From positions 3,527,648 to 3,591,647 of the forward strand of contig CM030942.1 of NCBI GenBank assembly GCA_018136815.1: a stretch of 64,000 nt of DNA. Direction: 5' to 3'. Under the pieces are notes generated by a model. The model saw only the letters and a program-made list of their open reading frames with translations, was not told the DNA's origin and searched no databases. Origin of the DNA: Isochrysis galbana. Lineage: Eukaryota > Haptophyta > Isochrysidales > Isochrysidaceae. Both the position numbers and the translations under genes were made by a program. This document shows positions 10,666 to 22,129 of the stretch, piece after piece. Within the stretch, counting starts at the first letter, position 1. The number at the start of each line of letters is the position of its first letter.

Positions 10666-11100
10666 TTAGAATGAGCATCCACGATGCATGAGATGATTAT
10701 AATCACGCGGCGCAGCGATGGCGAGGACCAGGCGTATGGTGACTGTTTTGACGACCGCGGAGAAGATGCGGTCGAAATCTACACCATAACATTGGGTGTT
10801 ACCATCGGCGACAAGGCGAGCCTTGAATTTTTCGATCGAACCATCAGCCTTTCGTTTGACCGCAAATACGTAATGGCAATGCATTAAGTTGGACCCTGGA
10901 GGCATCGAGTCCTGGGGGATAAGTACCCATGTGTTAAGGCCAATGAGCCCGGCAAGTTCTTTGTTGATAGCCGCACGCCAATAGTCGGCCCGACCCATGT
11001 CGGCCATTGATAGCTCCTCCCACGGGAGTTTGGGGGTGTTGGCCATTGATAGCTCCTCCCACGGGAGTTTGGGGGGTGTCACGATCCACTTGGGGACAAC
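10666..11100 (-). pseudogene. Copia-type reverse transcriptase fragment
   Basis: The minus-strand frame reads a typical Ty1/Copia RT N-terminal region: NTWVLIPQD, a YVFAVKRKADGSIEKFKARLVA block, then GVDFDRIFSAVVK and IRLVLAIAA. It stops before the YVDD catalytic motif. A short tandem duplication (KLPWEELSMA twice, DNA 11007-11070) precedes it. Upstream, 11100-11900 may be further decayed Copia sequence, but its frames are broken and I cannot assign domains. Confidence 0.8.
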
Positions 11101-12520
11101 GGTCCCACAACGAGACACGGAGACGCCGTTGACGCTCGAAGCCAGCATTGCCACTTTTCTTCTTCCTAGGCGGTAGGACGAAGGGTTCCTCGCTGTTATC
11201 TTCATAACTACCAGCGGTAGTAGTAGCATCTTTGACCTTGGCCAGTAGATTGTCGTTCGTAGAAATGCCGTTGAGTAGTATGTTGGGGCGAACGTCGCGC
11301 CCACCTGTCCACCTGCAGGTGTCTGGTGATGCACTCTCAGGGGATACCCCGGGGCCCCCCAACGTCTGATCTCCAACCCCACTCCCGGCCATCAGGGTGT
11401 GGCTTGGCCGAGGATACTCTACGGGGGCCACACCCATCCGGACTAGCGACGGGGGAGGGAGACCAGGCGACATTTCGCGACCACCAGACACCTGAGGTGC
11501 AAAGCAGCCATCCCAGCCTATGCCCAAGGCACTTCCTGACTCAGACGCAGTGCCGCTGTCGGGATCCTCAAGACTAGGGCAATTAATGTCCCCTTGGCTC
11601 TCCCCCCACTTGGCACTACGCCACCCCGTCTCCAGGGTGTCGCCAGTGGCTGTCCAGGACCACGAACCTTGGTGAGGAAGTAGCTGCCCGATGGCAGTTG
11701 GTGCCGAAGAGGTACAGGCCCGCCAGATCGCGCCTAGGACTCCCATGGGAAGCCAAAGGGGGGATAGTGGCGAGGATGCCCAGGAGGTAGTAGCCCATTC
11801 TCCTGCATCAGTGGGTCCCCTGGTCACCGGTCGACCCGGCCAGCGAGATGTCGACCACCAACGCAGAAGAGATGAGATGATGAGATAGGACCAAACCATG
11901 ATGAGATAGGACCAAACCATGATACTCCAAATTTCATAATGAAGAAGAAGAGGAGGGTTTGGACTAGTGGTGAATGGTGCTATCATACAGGTGATAAGCA
12001 ACCATTTGAGCAGTATGAGGAGAGAAGGGTCTCGGCGCGCGCGCGACAAACCGCACATCTTACATGCACGACGACGCACATGACGCGAGGGGGGGAGCTT
12101 GCCACAAGGGGGAGACAAGAGAACCCACCCCTTCATCACTTCATCCCACACATCACCCCACAAGGGGAGGAGACAGGGGTCTACACCTATACAGTCCCAT
12201 GAGAGGGAAGGGAAGGTGGGGAAGAGAGCGAAGACGCGACAAGCCGAACGAATCGACGAACCGAGGGTGCCAGGGCGATAGTCTGCCCTTTGGGGACGGC
12301 CAGCCCCGCAACCCCGAAAGTGGCCTTTGGTGGGCACTAGCATCCTTCACCTTCACCGTGGTTCCAACGCGCCAAAATCTACTAACTGCTAACTACTAAC
12401 TACTAAAAAATCCCTCGCCACCGCGAAAAAACACCGCATAGTCTACTCACGTACTCGCCAGCTCGCCACCATGAAGCAATTGGCTTCTGAAACTTTGCAC
12501 AAGCTCTTATGATAGCATGT
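11100..12520. other. No recognisable gene; decayed sequence
   Basis: Long minus-strand frames exist here, including one of 469 codons, but their composition is low-complexity and they match no motif. A tandem duplication of about 24 bp, 'agataggaccaaaccatgatg', lies at 11882-11930. Possible remains of the Copia element whose RT is at 10.7-11.1 kb. Confidence 0.4.
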
Positions 12521-13080
12521 CAACTAAGTTTATACTTGGTTCGCCCATGGGGGGGCACGAGCCCCCCTCTCTCTCCACTCCTCCCCTGCCGTGGGGGAGG
12601 AACCACCCATCCTCCTGGCATGCCTGATGGCTTGCGAGGAGGCCACTGCCCTGCTGACCCACTTTCCCACTGACAGGCACGCCTGGTTCGCTCGTCCTGG
12701 CCCCTCGTGGCCAGCCCATCGCTCCAACCCCCCCTCCCCCCCTGGTCGACAGGCAGACAGGTGCAGATTGGGGGCCCCAGAGCCTCAGGAGCGCCAGCGA
12801 GGGCGAGGCAGGGGAGGCCTGGGCCCAGCCCCAGCCTCCTCTGCCCCCAGAGCTGGCCTCCAGGAGCCTCCAGGGGTCGCCAGGGGCAACTGCAGGCCTG
12901 CCGCAGGCGCGCCATCGCGCGTGCCGCAGGAGAGGGGAGAGAGAGCGCGGAGAAGGGGGTGGGCGGAGCGAGAGCTCCGCTCACCGGAAAATATGTAAGT
13001 CCCGCACCTGTTTACAGGATAAGTCGGGGCTGAGGCCGCCGCCCACTCGGAGACACAGGAGGAAGGGGGGGAATGATCAC
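12521..13080 (+). mobile_element. Non-autonomous retroposon with 5' twin-hairpin module
   Basis: Begins with hairpin 1, CTAAGT-TTAT-ACTTGG (12524-12539), a 7-nt spacer, then ATGG and a G/C stem GGGGGG-CACGAG-CCCCCC. A third stem CCTCCCC/GGGGAGG follows near 12583-12605. The body is related to the elements at 17632-18560, 27683-28056 (minus) and 28972-29225 (minus), for example the 'aggagcgccagcgagg' block. I see no sustained coding frame. The 3' end and target-site duplication could not be located. Confidence 0.65.
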
Positions 13081-14300
13081 CGGGGGGAGGCGCGGGCCAC
13101 CGGACCATATCTAAGCCCTTCACCCCTATCCCCCTAGTAGTGCACGGGGGGGAGACCCCAAGCGACCGGGCCGCGGCGGCAACAAGCGTAGTCGCAGCGC
13201 CAATTATAATCCCGCTATGTATATGCCAGATTGCATGCCCTGTGATGACGACTAGTTGCGAGCGTGTGCGTGTGCGTGATCACGTTTCAGCGTTTAGCGA
13301 TCACGTTTCAACGTTCTACGGACGGTGATTTACCACCTCCAATCGATCAAAACGTCGCATAAATGGCGTCGAGCGTCATATATACATGGTGTCTGTGCGT
13401 ATACGATGTCATATGAGCGACCAATGGTCATATCTATGCTATATGACTCTGAAAATGTGCTAAAATACCTCAAAAAAGGTCAAAACAAAACTATTTTAAT
13501 GTTAGTAAGGACGACGACAAAACCATTTGATTCTCACGTAAACACCCGGTTTCTCATGTGCGCAAACGGACTCTGAAAAAGGCCACTTCGGCCCACTGCG
13601 ATGTTGCCTCGGAGAGGGTTGTCCGATGGGCCACCGGCCAGGGCTCCTCTGCCAGGCATGCTTAGGGGTTGGGATGGGCGCGGATGCATCCGCATGGGTC
13701 CACTGCCCACTTCCGCGGCGGTCCCGGTGGAGCCCGTCGCGTTGGCGTTCGTCAAGGGGCCGGCAAATGCCGGCCGCTCTGCAGGAAATGCTCATGCCAG
13801 CGCGCCAGCTGGTGTGGGGGGCATCATTTGGTGTGGAAGGCGCTTCTTTGGCGCCAGTCCTCGTGTCAGGGTCTCAGGTGGCCGCATGCGCCGCGGAAGC
13901 ACCCTGCCGCGCGCGCCATGTCCCCCACTGCGGGTCGCGTTGGCAGCGCGCGAAAGGGCGTCTGGAGCCCGACTTCAGATGCCGATAGCGAGCGTGATTT
14001 CGTCGCGGTCAGGTGGACCTTCGCGGCGAGTCTATCGGGAGTGCTTGTGAGGGCCCCAATCCACCGGGCCCGGCGTCTCAGCTGCCCTGTGAGTCTGTCT
14101 GTGTGAATCTGCCCGCGAGTCGTTCAACGTCAATTTCTGTAGTCTTCAACATTTGTATACAAAAAAATCGAATTTCGCGTTCGAATTCTTAATATTTATG
14201 CTAGGGGCCTATTAGATAGTGACCATATTAGCTGCCTGGGCGCAAAAAATACAGATCAGGGTGCTAATTTGACCTAGTTATGACAAGGTGAAGTCGTTGT
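13081..14300. other. No gene recognised
   Basis: Overlapping plus-strand frames at 13600-14106 are products of high GC and match nothing. A direct repeat 'gatcacgtttca.cg' occurs twice at 13275-13315. Nothing else is supported. Confidence 0.4.
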
Positions 14301-14304
14301 CTTT

Positions 14305-14322
14305 AAGACTACCGGTAGTCTT
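14305..14322. repeat. 18-bp perfect palindrome
   Basis: AAGACTACCGGTAGTCTT reads identically on both strands. It lies about 25 bp before a retroposon tail and has no evident gene partner. Confidence 0.7.
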
Positions 14323-14344
14323 CGTTGCGCCCCTTCAACCGATA

Positions 14345-14397
14345 AGCACGCTGCCTCACGCCGCACACGTGGCGGAGATTTCTTAGAATATTTATAC
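14345..14397 (+). repeat. LINE 3'-terminal fragment
   Basis: 'gcctcacgccgcacacgt.gcgg' followed by a T-rich end matches the last 60 nt or so of the LINE at 3887 (its minus strand). Only the 3' tip is present, as in a severely 5'-truncated insertion. An (AT)n stretch follows. Confidence 0.65.
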
Positions 14398-14949
14398 TAC
14401 TATATATATATATGATAATAAGAACCATTAGCATTAGTACCGCTAGTGGCAGTAGCCACGTACTAACACGACAACCCGCCGATCATGGTACCAAACCGCA
14501 CGCGGCATGCCGCTTTAGGCGAGAGTGTAGAAGACGAGAGATATGACGCACATGCCTTCGCTGCCTCCACTTGCATTTGCGCAATGTGTGCTGTGTCGCG
14601 CAAACCAACCGCACACCAGCGCACGTCTTGCCGATGGCCACCATCCTCCCACAATCTCTGACATCGAGGCAAACGCTTATCCCTTGAAGCACCCGGTCTT
14701 CTAGAAAACGTCTAACGAAACTCTTCACGACAGTGCATCGCACACCCAACAGTAGGATCAGCAGCGTGGCGAGCCAGAGCACATCGGCAGTCAAGCCGCA
14801 GTCTTGAACTGAGCTCATGCCAGCCCGCATGCTCGAAATGTTGACGTAGAGGCCCTACAGCCCCGCATGTGTCCCCTTTTGGAGCTGGAAGCACGTGCCT
14901 AGACGGCCATTTGTTGACATGAGGGCGCAACCAATTGCAAGACAGGCAC

Positions 14950-16402
14950 TTAACCGACCTCCATGGCAGACGGCTTGACGGTGGTAGTAATATCGACAAG
15001 GGACGATAGCGGGACAAACGACTTTTCCAACACCTTTGCGGTGCCACGCGGAAAGGAGTATCCACCCGCCTTGCGGAACTTGCGCTCGTTCGGGCGCACA
15101 GCGTTGCGCAACTGCGTGTAGCCATCAGCGTTGATCACCTGAGGAGGGGTCGGCAAGCCGTATGGTGGGTGCGAATGCCGGACCACCACACTACCGGCAA
15201 CCACTAAGCTGCACACCAGCATGTCAACGGATCCTCCAGAGCCAAGGTCATTGTTGATACCCGACATGATTGCCGCCGTCACCAAGGCCTTGGCCTCTTC
15301 CAGGGACATGGCGTCCTTGTACTCCGCCTCGAACACGGCCATTGCGGCCAGCGAACCAGACCCCATCGTGACGTATGGGAGGCTGTCCGTTGACCCGTGC
15401 GGATAGACCTGAGCGCGAACCAACCAGAACGTGGGGTGCGCGCTGGCTGCATCGGCCCGCCACAAGCGTTCCTGCCTAGTGAGGCGTGCGGCGAGCCTAC
15501 GCTCAGCGCACCGTGTACAACGATGGTCCGTTGCAGTCGAATCCGCCGAGAACCAGGGCAGCTGAGATGTGGCCCTGATACTGGAAGAGCTTGCGCTTGA
15601 GCATCGTCAATGCGGTGATCGTGCGTGGCGCCTTGCCCGTGGCGAGCCTGTGGAGTTCAATCTGCGACGAGATCAGCTGTGTGGTCGCTTCCGTGTCTGC
15701 AGAGGTGCCTGCTCCACAGCACCAGATGTTGTCGGCAATGTAGTGGATCTTCTCGCAGTTCTTGTCACAGACAGTCTCGCCCTCCGTGGCGCGCGTGTCG
15801 GCGCCCAGAACTACACCATCCTTCACAGACATACAGGGGGCAGGGTGAGCTCGCAAGGAGCTTGCAAAGCAGCTTCTCTGCGTACTGCAACGTTGCTCGT
15901 GTAGCGCACGCATGTTGCACTCCGCACGCACCTTGTAGATCACTCCAACGATGGTGGTCCCAGTCTTCTTGACCCGCGGCGCTGAGACGCCCTGCGCGCC
16001 CAGCACATGATTCCTGTGCGCAGAAAGAAACAGAGAGAGAGAGTGAGAGAGACAGGCTGCAGAGATGAAGGGGTGGAGCATGAGAGCATCGCAGCGAGCC
16101 GGTGAGAGAGAGGTGGAGAGCGAGCGGGCGGGCGGACGAGGGTACACAACAACGAGACACAAAGACACACATAGACGCACACCGCCAGACAGCCATAGAG
16201 AGGAGGGAGGGGGAGGGAGGGAGAGGGAGAGAGAGAGTTGTCTGCGCCTCCCCCCCCCCCCCCCGGCTCAGGCGCTTGGGCGTCGCGGCGCTCGGCTGCG
16301 CACGTGGGGCGTTGTGCTCTCATCTCACCTCCTCGCATTGTCGAACTTGAAGCCGCCTAGCTCGAGCGCCTGGTGGAGCGCGGGAGGCGAGGGGGCCGCC
16401 AT
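14950..16402 (-). CDS. PSMB7: 20S proteasome subunit beta type-7 (beta2), four exons
   Basis: Catalytic beta2 subunit of the 20S proteasome, giving the trypsin-like activity in the core particle. Exons on the minus strand are 16402-16329, 16013-15932, 15820-15512 and 15408-14950, all with GT-AG introns, encoding 307 residues. The propeptide contains [11 protein letters not shown], as in animal and plant beta7. Mature processing is expected at G|TT, making Thr44 the nucleophile; Asp60 and Lys76 sit at the classical positions 17 and 33. YPHGSTD and MGSGSLAAM are family signatures. Length is about 30 residues above the usual, mostly a C-terminal extension. Sequence upstream is pyrimidine-rich on the coding strand. 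Junctions were chosen by reading frame and family alignment. Confidence 0.95.
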
Positions 16403-16429
16403 CGTCGGCGCCGCGGGGGGGAGAAGGGA

Positions 16430-16850
16430 CGGGAAGTGCTCTTGGTGATGGGGTTGGGGGGGAGAGCGGAGAAGAAAGGGGATGTGAAGAGAGAAAGGAT
16501 GTGGGGGAGAGGGGGGGGGAGAGAGGAGAGAGGTGGTGGGAGAAGAATGTGTGGGGGAAGGCGGAGAGAGAGGGGGGGATAAAGAGAAGAGAAGAAATAG
16601 AAGGTGGAGAGAGGAGAAGACGCGGAGTGAGAGAGAGAGGGCGGGGGGAGGGTGCGCGCGCGCTCTCTCGCGCGGAGGCCATGGCTATGGTCGGAGAGTG
16701 AGAAGAAAACGAAAGGGGGACACAGAAGAGGAGAGCGAAAGGGGAAGGGCAGGAGCGAGGGAGAGAGAGGGAGAGAGAGGGATGAGAGAGAGGGGGGGGG
16801 GCTCTCCAGACGCGCGAGCGGGAAGATACCGATAGGGGAGGAGCGCAGAG
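16430..16850. repeat. Polypurine (GA-rich) tract upstream of PSMB7
   Basis: Nearly continuous GA-rich low-complexity DNA on the plus strand directly upstream of the proteasome gene start, so CT-rich on the coding strand. It probably includes the promoter and 5' UTR; no TATA box is evident. ORFs here are repeats of Arg/Gly/Glu codons and not genes. Confidence 0.6.
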
Positions 16851-16954
16851 GGTCAAGAGCATTTCATGACGAGTACTCTTTTAAGAAGACGAAAAAAGAT
16901 ACTTGGGGAAGTATTTGGCACAAAATAGAGTACAGCCTACCGGCACACCGGCAC

Positions 16955-17060
16955 ATTGGCTATGACGTAAGTTTTGTTTTGGAAGGGCCCAAATTTTGCT
17001 GTTGTCAAAATTTGAGGGTTAGGCACCTCAATTTTGATCAAAATTTTGACGCTTTCGAAC
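16955..17060. repeat. Dispersed repeat containing 'ggctatgacgtaagttttg'
   Basis: This A/T-rich segment, with several 'aaaatttt' blocks, shares its first 19 bases in inverted orientation with 19632-19650. It resembles 19548-19650 and 39830-39960 in the 'cccaaattttg.tcaaaa' core. It is likely a small non-autonomous DNA element family; complete ends are not clear. Confidence 0.45.
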
Positions 17061-17098
17061 ACTTTGTCCTATTACAAGCCCTACCCTTCAATATCGTT

Positions 17099-17307
17099 AT
17101 CCTGGATGGGAAATACGAAATACGGAACTACGGTGCTGGGCCTGCAAATACAGCCAAATACATCTGTATTTGGCCTCCGGCCAAATACATTTCAACTACA
17201 TTCGAGGCCTACAACCCAGGACGCGCTTCAAATACAGCCAAATAATACATATGTATTTGGCCTCTGGTCTCTGGCCAAATGCGGTATACGTATTTCCCAT
17301 CTAGGAT
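17099..17307. mobile_element. MITE-like element with 19-bp terminal inverted repeats
   Basis: Left end ATCCTGGATGGGAAATACG (17099-17117) and right end, read on the minus strand, ATCCTAGATGGGAAATACG (17307-17289) match at 18 of 19 positions. The 209-bp interior is built from 'caaatacag' and 'tgtatttggcc' words and can fold back. No coding capacity. A fragment of a related element lies at 32070-32155, and the element at 49588-49970 shares the GATGGGA tip. Confidence 0.7.
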
Positions 17308-17615
17308 TGTTAGTGTTAGTAAGTGTTAAGGGGGTTAGACGCCTCGGCCAGCGGCTAGCTCTAGCAGCTAGCAGCCTAACTAAGCTCTACCACTACTTCT
17401 ACACTACAGTATGGGTACACCATTAAGAAAACAAGACTCCAGACTCCAAACAAAGCTTCTAACTTCTAAAGCTTTCTTGCTTCTTGCCCCCATCGGGCTC
17501 GGCCCGGGGGTTTCTTATTTCTTATTTGAGGTTGCTTAGGGGCGGGGGGGGGGGCGTTAGGGGCGGGGGGGGGGGTCTTATTTCGCTCGCGCGGAGACAA
17601 GTCGAGTGCGCGGGC

Positions 17616-17631
17616 TAACCCCACCCCTTCC
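17616..17631. repeat. Target-site duplication, left copy
   Basis: taaccccaccccttcc is repeated exactly at 18561-18576 and brackets the retroposon between them. Confidence 0.85.
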
Positions 17632-18560
17632 CAGGAACCTACTTTTATAAGTGGGGGTCAATGGGGGCCTCGCGCCCCCCTCTCTCCATCGCGGACACCC
17701 CCCGGGGTGGGCCCGTACAATCAACCTCAGCCCCTGCCCTCTGGCAGGGGCTGGGCAATCATCATCCTGGCCCAGACCCTTCGTGGGCGCGGGCCGCGAC
17801 TTGCACTCCCACGCCCATATTGGGCCTGCCCTCGAGCTGACTCCCCCCCCTCCCCTGGTCGCCAGGCATACAGAGGCCACTGGGAGGCTCCAATGGCCAG
17901 CGTGGCAAGCGTGGGAGAGGCAGGGGGGGCCAGGGGCTGAGCCCCAGCCTCCACTGCCCCCTGAGCTGCCCTTGCTGGCCCTCTGGGAGCCCCCAAAGGC
18001 CCTCTGAGAGCAGGCCGTGGCGCGCCGCATGGCGACGCGCCGCAGGGAGAGGGGTGGAGGAGAATGGAGAGAGGGAGAGGGGGGGTTTTGCACCCCCCCC
18101 GATGGAGTGCGGTAAGAAACGGGCCCCGTTTGCGTTAGCAAACGGGCGAAGGGGGGCGGCTGGCGACAGGAGGAAGAGAGGAAGGGAGTGGCTCAAGACG
18201 TCCTTGTGGCAGGTATCGGGGGGCGCAGTCATTTATTTCTTCGAGGACTGCTCGCGGCGCGAGCTGTAAGGGCCGTTCTGCTTCTCGACGAGAGGTCCCT
18301 TCCCCCCCCCCCGGTGTTTTTCCCCGGTGAGTCGCCCGACGTAGGTCGGTCCGCCTCACTGGGTTTTCCCTCATTGTAGCTTGTGGAGAGTTATAATGGG
18401 AGCCGGGGGTTTGCGAGGGGGGAGATTTGAAGGGATGCATATGTGTATGTGTCTGTGCCACCACTTCAAGGCGTGCGGGCAGGTGCGCTGAGGGGTGTCG
18501 TGATAGTACCGGGCTAGTGGGAGTAGTGGTACTAACGCTCAGTTGTTTTATTATTATTAT
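17632..18560 (+). mobile_element. 929-bp non-autonomous retroposon with 5' twin hairpin
   Basis: Bracketed by a perfect 16-bp target-site duplication. The 5' end carries hairpin 1, CTACTT-TTAT-AAGTGG (17639-17654), a 6-nt spacer, and ATGG opening a second stem GGGGGC-CTCGC-GCCCCC. The element ends in 'tgttttattattattat'. No reverse transcriptase motif is present, so it must be mobilised in trans, presumably by a LINE of this genome (inference). Its last 300 bp recur in inverted orientation at 55693-56032. Confidence 0.8.
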
Positions 18561-18576
18561 TAACCCCACCCCTTCC
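18561..18576. repeat. Target-site duplication, right copy
   Basis: Exact match to 17616-17631. Confidence 0.85.
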
Positions 18577-19547
18577 GCCTTGCATGGGGGGGGGGGCGCG
18601 GCCAGCTCGCGCGCGCACTCGTACTCGTACTCACGCATCACGTCTACTCACGGCTCGGCGTGGCCCGCATGCTTGGCGGCCGCGCCGCGTCCGAGGCCTA
18701 ACGGCTGCTAACGCTAACGACGGGCGCCTCGCTCGCTCGCTCGTCGTGGCGGGCCGGCCACTGCGCGGCCGCCGGAGTTTCTTAGGTGGGGGTTGGGGGT
18801 CGAGCCCGCTGCTCGACCCCCGTTTCTTACTGGGTCGGCGGCCAAATTCATAATTCATGTTAAGCTTTCTTAATGCTGGGGTTTCTTAATGGTTAATGGT
18901 GCACCTATACTGTAACACTAATGCCAACTTTTGAGGGTCTTTTAGCACATTCAGGCGGCTTGCCTTCATTTGGTTTTAGCACATTCAGGCGGCGCTTGCC
19001 TGGTACCAAATGACGAAGGCAAACGATCTTCTTTCTTTCCCTCCCCCCCCCCCCCCCCCACTCCTCAGGCCAACACGCACGCACCACCACCCACCACCCG
19101 CCTATCACGCGCAACGCATACTCACGCTCACGCCGCTCACGCACGCCACACCGCCACACCCAGGGAGGAAAGATATATTGTGGGTCGTGAGCTGGGGGAC
19201 GAGGCGGGGGCGTGAGTCGGCGCTCGCTGCTGCGCCTCTCTCTCTCCTCGTGTGTCGGGTGCCGCATCTTCCAATGCCTCTTCCAATAGATCCTCCTCCG
19301 CTCTTCTTCCTCTTCCTCCTCATCGTCCCCCTCCTCATCGTCCTGCTGTCCTCGTCCTCCACCAAATCGACGATCGTCTCTCGCCGCGCCCGCTTCCGAC
19401 TGGAGGAATTGCGACGCGAGGAGCCTGCGGCGGCACTGGGCGCAGCACCCGTTGAAGTCTCCTCCTCCTCCTCCTCCTCCTCCTCCTCCATGAAGATGCG
19501 GCGACGGCGGACCATCGCTCGCCCCTCGCGCCGCGCGGCCACGCCCC
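18577..19547. other. No gene recognised; low-complexity DNA with one strong hairpin
   Basis: An 11-bp inverted repeat, GGGGGTCGAGC and GCTCGACCCCC with a 5-nt loop, lies at 18795-18821. A poly-C run lies near 19045-19059 and a (CTC)n microsatellite at 19461-19490. Frames on both strands here are Pro/His- or Glu-rich artefacts. Confidence 0.45.
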
Positions 19548-19650
19548 CAAGTTTTGTTTCTTTCCAAGTGAAAGGCCCCAAATTTTGGTCAAAAATTTCG
19601 TTTGACCACCCAAATTTGACGAAGAAATTACAAAACTTACGTCATAGCCA
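19548..19650. repeat. Foldback repeat related to 16955-17060
   Basis: Starts 'aagttttgtttcttt' and ends 'aagaaattacaaaactt', an imperfect inverted pair, followed by 'acgtcatagcc', which matches the start of the 16955 copy in reverse. Probably a short non-autonomous DNA element. Confidence 0.45.
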
Positions 19651-20079
19651 ACCGGCACAGCCTAGCCGCTGTTTTATTTGTGCGCACCTACCTCTTCCTC
19701 TTACAGACAGCACATCTCGGTTCATGTTTTCACCGCACCCACACCCATCACACACCCCGCATGCCACATACCACCTTCATGACGCCACAGCCACTACCAC
19801 CACAATTGGCACAACCACGTCGGCCATATGACACATGACGCACGACACGGGCGCAGGACTGCATAGAGCGGCAGCCAGCACGGGTGCGAGGCTATGGACG
19901 TGCTCATCCTCATATCCTGATGCTCGCTGCCAACCAACCATCGCGCCCGACGGCCCAGCTAGCTGCGCTGCAACCCCTCCCGAGGGCCGCAGTCTGACCG
20001 TACGCAGTCCGTCGGTTTCAACAGCCGTGCCGCCCTTTGCGTCCTCGCGTCACATAGACGATATCACCATCACCACAGT

Positions 20080-21398
20080 TCATGGCACGACCCCCACTTC
20101 CCGTCTTCGAGCGAACTCAGACAACTGCTGCCGTGTGAATGACGCATCGCCAGCAAAGTGCGGCTTCACACGAACTCGCCTACCTGGACTGGCGTCTGCC
20201 CACATACCTGGCTCCCGGCACAGTACAGGACGTGTTGCTTGTACGGCGTCTCGTAGCCTCTCCCTCGCCGCGCTCATGGCCGCCTCGCGGTCATTGTGGA
20301 TGCGTGAGTGCTCCTTCTGTTGTGCCCGGGCTAGAGCTCCTTCTACCAGCCTCCTCTTCCCTGCCTGCTCGTCCGCCTCCTCCCGCACTGCAGTGCATGC
20401 CTCGTGCGCCGACTCGAGCTCCTCCACCATACGGAGCATCTCCTCCTGGTGCGCACGCTTGAGCTCATCAAGCTCGGCATACAGAGCAGACTTTTCCGTC
20501 TCGTGCGCTTGTATCAATGCCTCACGCTCCGAATCGTGCGCCTGTACAAGTTTGTCAAGCTCCGTGCTATGTGCTCGTATCATGAACTCGCGCTCGGAGT
20601 CGTGAATTTCGCTGCTTCGCACGGCTTCGCGAGATATCTGCTGACCTGCCACACGATGCCGAGGTGATGTTCAGGTGCATATCAACAGATGACCGAGCAC
20701 AGCCACAAGCCATGAGCGTTCGACGCACCTATTGCCAACGCCTTTGCCTGGCGATGAAGCTGCAGGTTCAGCTCGTTCACAGTGTCTTGCAGTTCTCGTA
20801 TCCGAGCGTCGCGCGAGCCGAGGCTCTGCAGCGCGTTGTCGCGAGTGACTGCCATGTCGGCGTACCGCTGCCCACCCCGTGCTGAAAGGACAGCGCGGAG
20901 CTCTCGCACCTGAGGCGGCACCGTGGATATCCGCGTGGTCTTACCGACCGTCTAGGACGCGGCAGGTGTTCAACCACCCGCCTATTTCTCCCCCTAGAGA
21001 GCCTTCCTAGCGCCCCGCTAGAACGAGCGCCCTCCCCGCCAGAACAAAGCCAGAACAAAGAATCACAGCGCCCGCGCCGGGTATTGCTGTACGGTACGCA
21101 CCTCATCAAGGAGCAGGCGCTTGGACGTGCTCAGCGTGTGGACAGTGCGCTCCGTCTCCGCAAGCCTCGCCTGCGTCCGCAGCAGCTGGCTCGTGAGGTG
21201 CTGTAGCTCGTCAGTGTGTCTCGCTCGAGAGCCTTCGAGAGCCTCTCCCTGGCGACAGCGGGCCTGCTCGGCGATCCGTTGGGAGTTCTCCCTCTCAGCG
21301 AGCAGCGAGGCGCGTGTCTCCTCGTACAACTGCTTGTAGTGGCTCGAGCGCGCCTCTCCGTTTGTCGAGGAGCACGAGCCTCGCCGGCTGCTCAGCAT
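20080..21398 (-). CDS. Coiled-coil protein of unknown function, three exons
   Basis: Predicted exons are 21398-21102, 20909-20729 and 20645-20080, with GT-AG junctions whose phases join in frame to give 347 residues. Nearly the whole protein is charged and heptad-like, rich in Glu, Arg, Ala and Leu. An example is the stretch with repeated HDSERE and AHETEK words at about residues 165-230, indicating long parallel coiled coils. No catalytic motif, signal peptide or membrane segment is seen. It could be cytoskeletal or a tether, but the sequence does not say which. A GTATGT near 20207 could be a further donor, so the last 45 residues are uncertain. The start at 21398 is the first Met of the open frame. 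Confidence 0.6.
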
Positions 21399-21399
21399 G

Positions 21400-21700
21400 G
21401 TGGTGTCTCTCTCCCCTCTTTCTCCTCTCGCGCTTCGTCTCTCTCCTCTCTCCTCTCTTCTGGCTCTCTCCTCTCTCCCTCTTCTCCTCTCTCCTCTCTC
21501 CTCCCCTCTCCCCTCTCCTCTCTCCTACTCTCTCCTCTCTCCTACTCTCTCCTACTCTCTCCTCGCCCTCGTCTCTCCACTGTCCTCACTCTCTCCTCTC
21601 TCTCCTCTCTTTTCTCTCCTCTCTCCTCTCTTCCCTCTAATCTCTTCTCTTTCTCCTCCTCTTCCCTGTCTCTTCCTCCTCCTCCTCTCCCCCCAACACC
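21400..21700. repeat. CT-rich polypyrimidine microsatellite
   Basis: About 300 bp of (CTCTCT/CCTCTC)n on the plus strand immediately upstream of the coiled-coil gene start. Reading frames here encode only Ser/Leu/Pro repeats. Confidence 0.75.
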
Positions 21701-22129
21701 CCCCCCGTCCCCTCGCGACGGACACGCCGCGCCCACCGCTTCAAACGTCAAACGGCATCTCCTATGAACAAGCGGAATATCCTGTCAGAGTTTTCTTGTT
21801 GTCCTAGTTTAATCCTAGTGCTGAGGGACCGTGCCCTCCTCGGCCACGGAGCCCCTCCCCCGCGATGTGGTGTGTGCGCGGTTGGTGGATGACTCGTCCG
21901 GTGTATGTGGCTAGGGAGGCTAGCCAACAAGACCTCTTACAAGACTACTATAACATGGTGCCCCCGCCGAGAGACCACTCCAACTTCTACAACACTATGT
22001 CACATCCGCGATCGTGATCGACCTTCTTATTGTTTTAGAAGTTGTCTGCGTTGCTATGTCCCCTCCTTAAAGGCTAGTCACCGTCGCATCGAATTCGATG
22101 TGGATTTGTTGTTTTGCCACCCTTGAACG

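Noticed and set aside
10934..12343. 469-codon frame on the minus strand
   Set aside because: Only part of its DNA lies near Copia RT, and in a different frame; composition is low-complexity with no motif.
13600..14106. Three overlapping plus-strand frames of 120-149 codons
   Set aside because: All three frames are open because of high GC; none has a recognisable motif or splice support.
14440..14940. Minus-strand frames downstream of the proteasome gene
   Set aside because: They overlap each other and the last PSMB7 exon and have no motif.
18905..19831. Frames of 220 (minus) and 273 (plus) codons
   Set aside because: They consist of Glu, Pro, Ser and His runs from microsatellites and overlap a foldback repeat.
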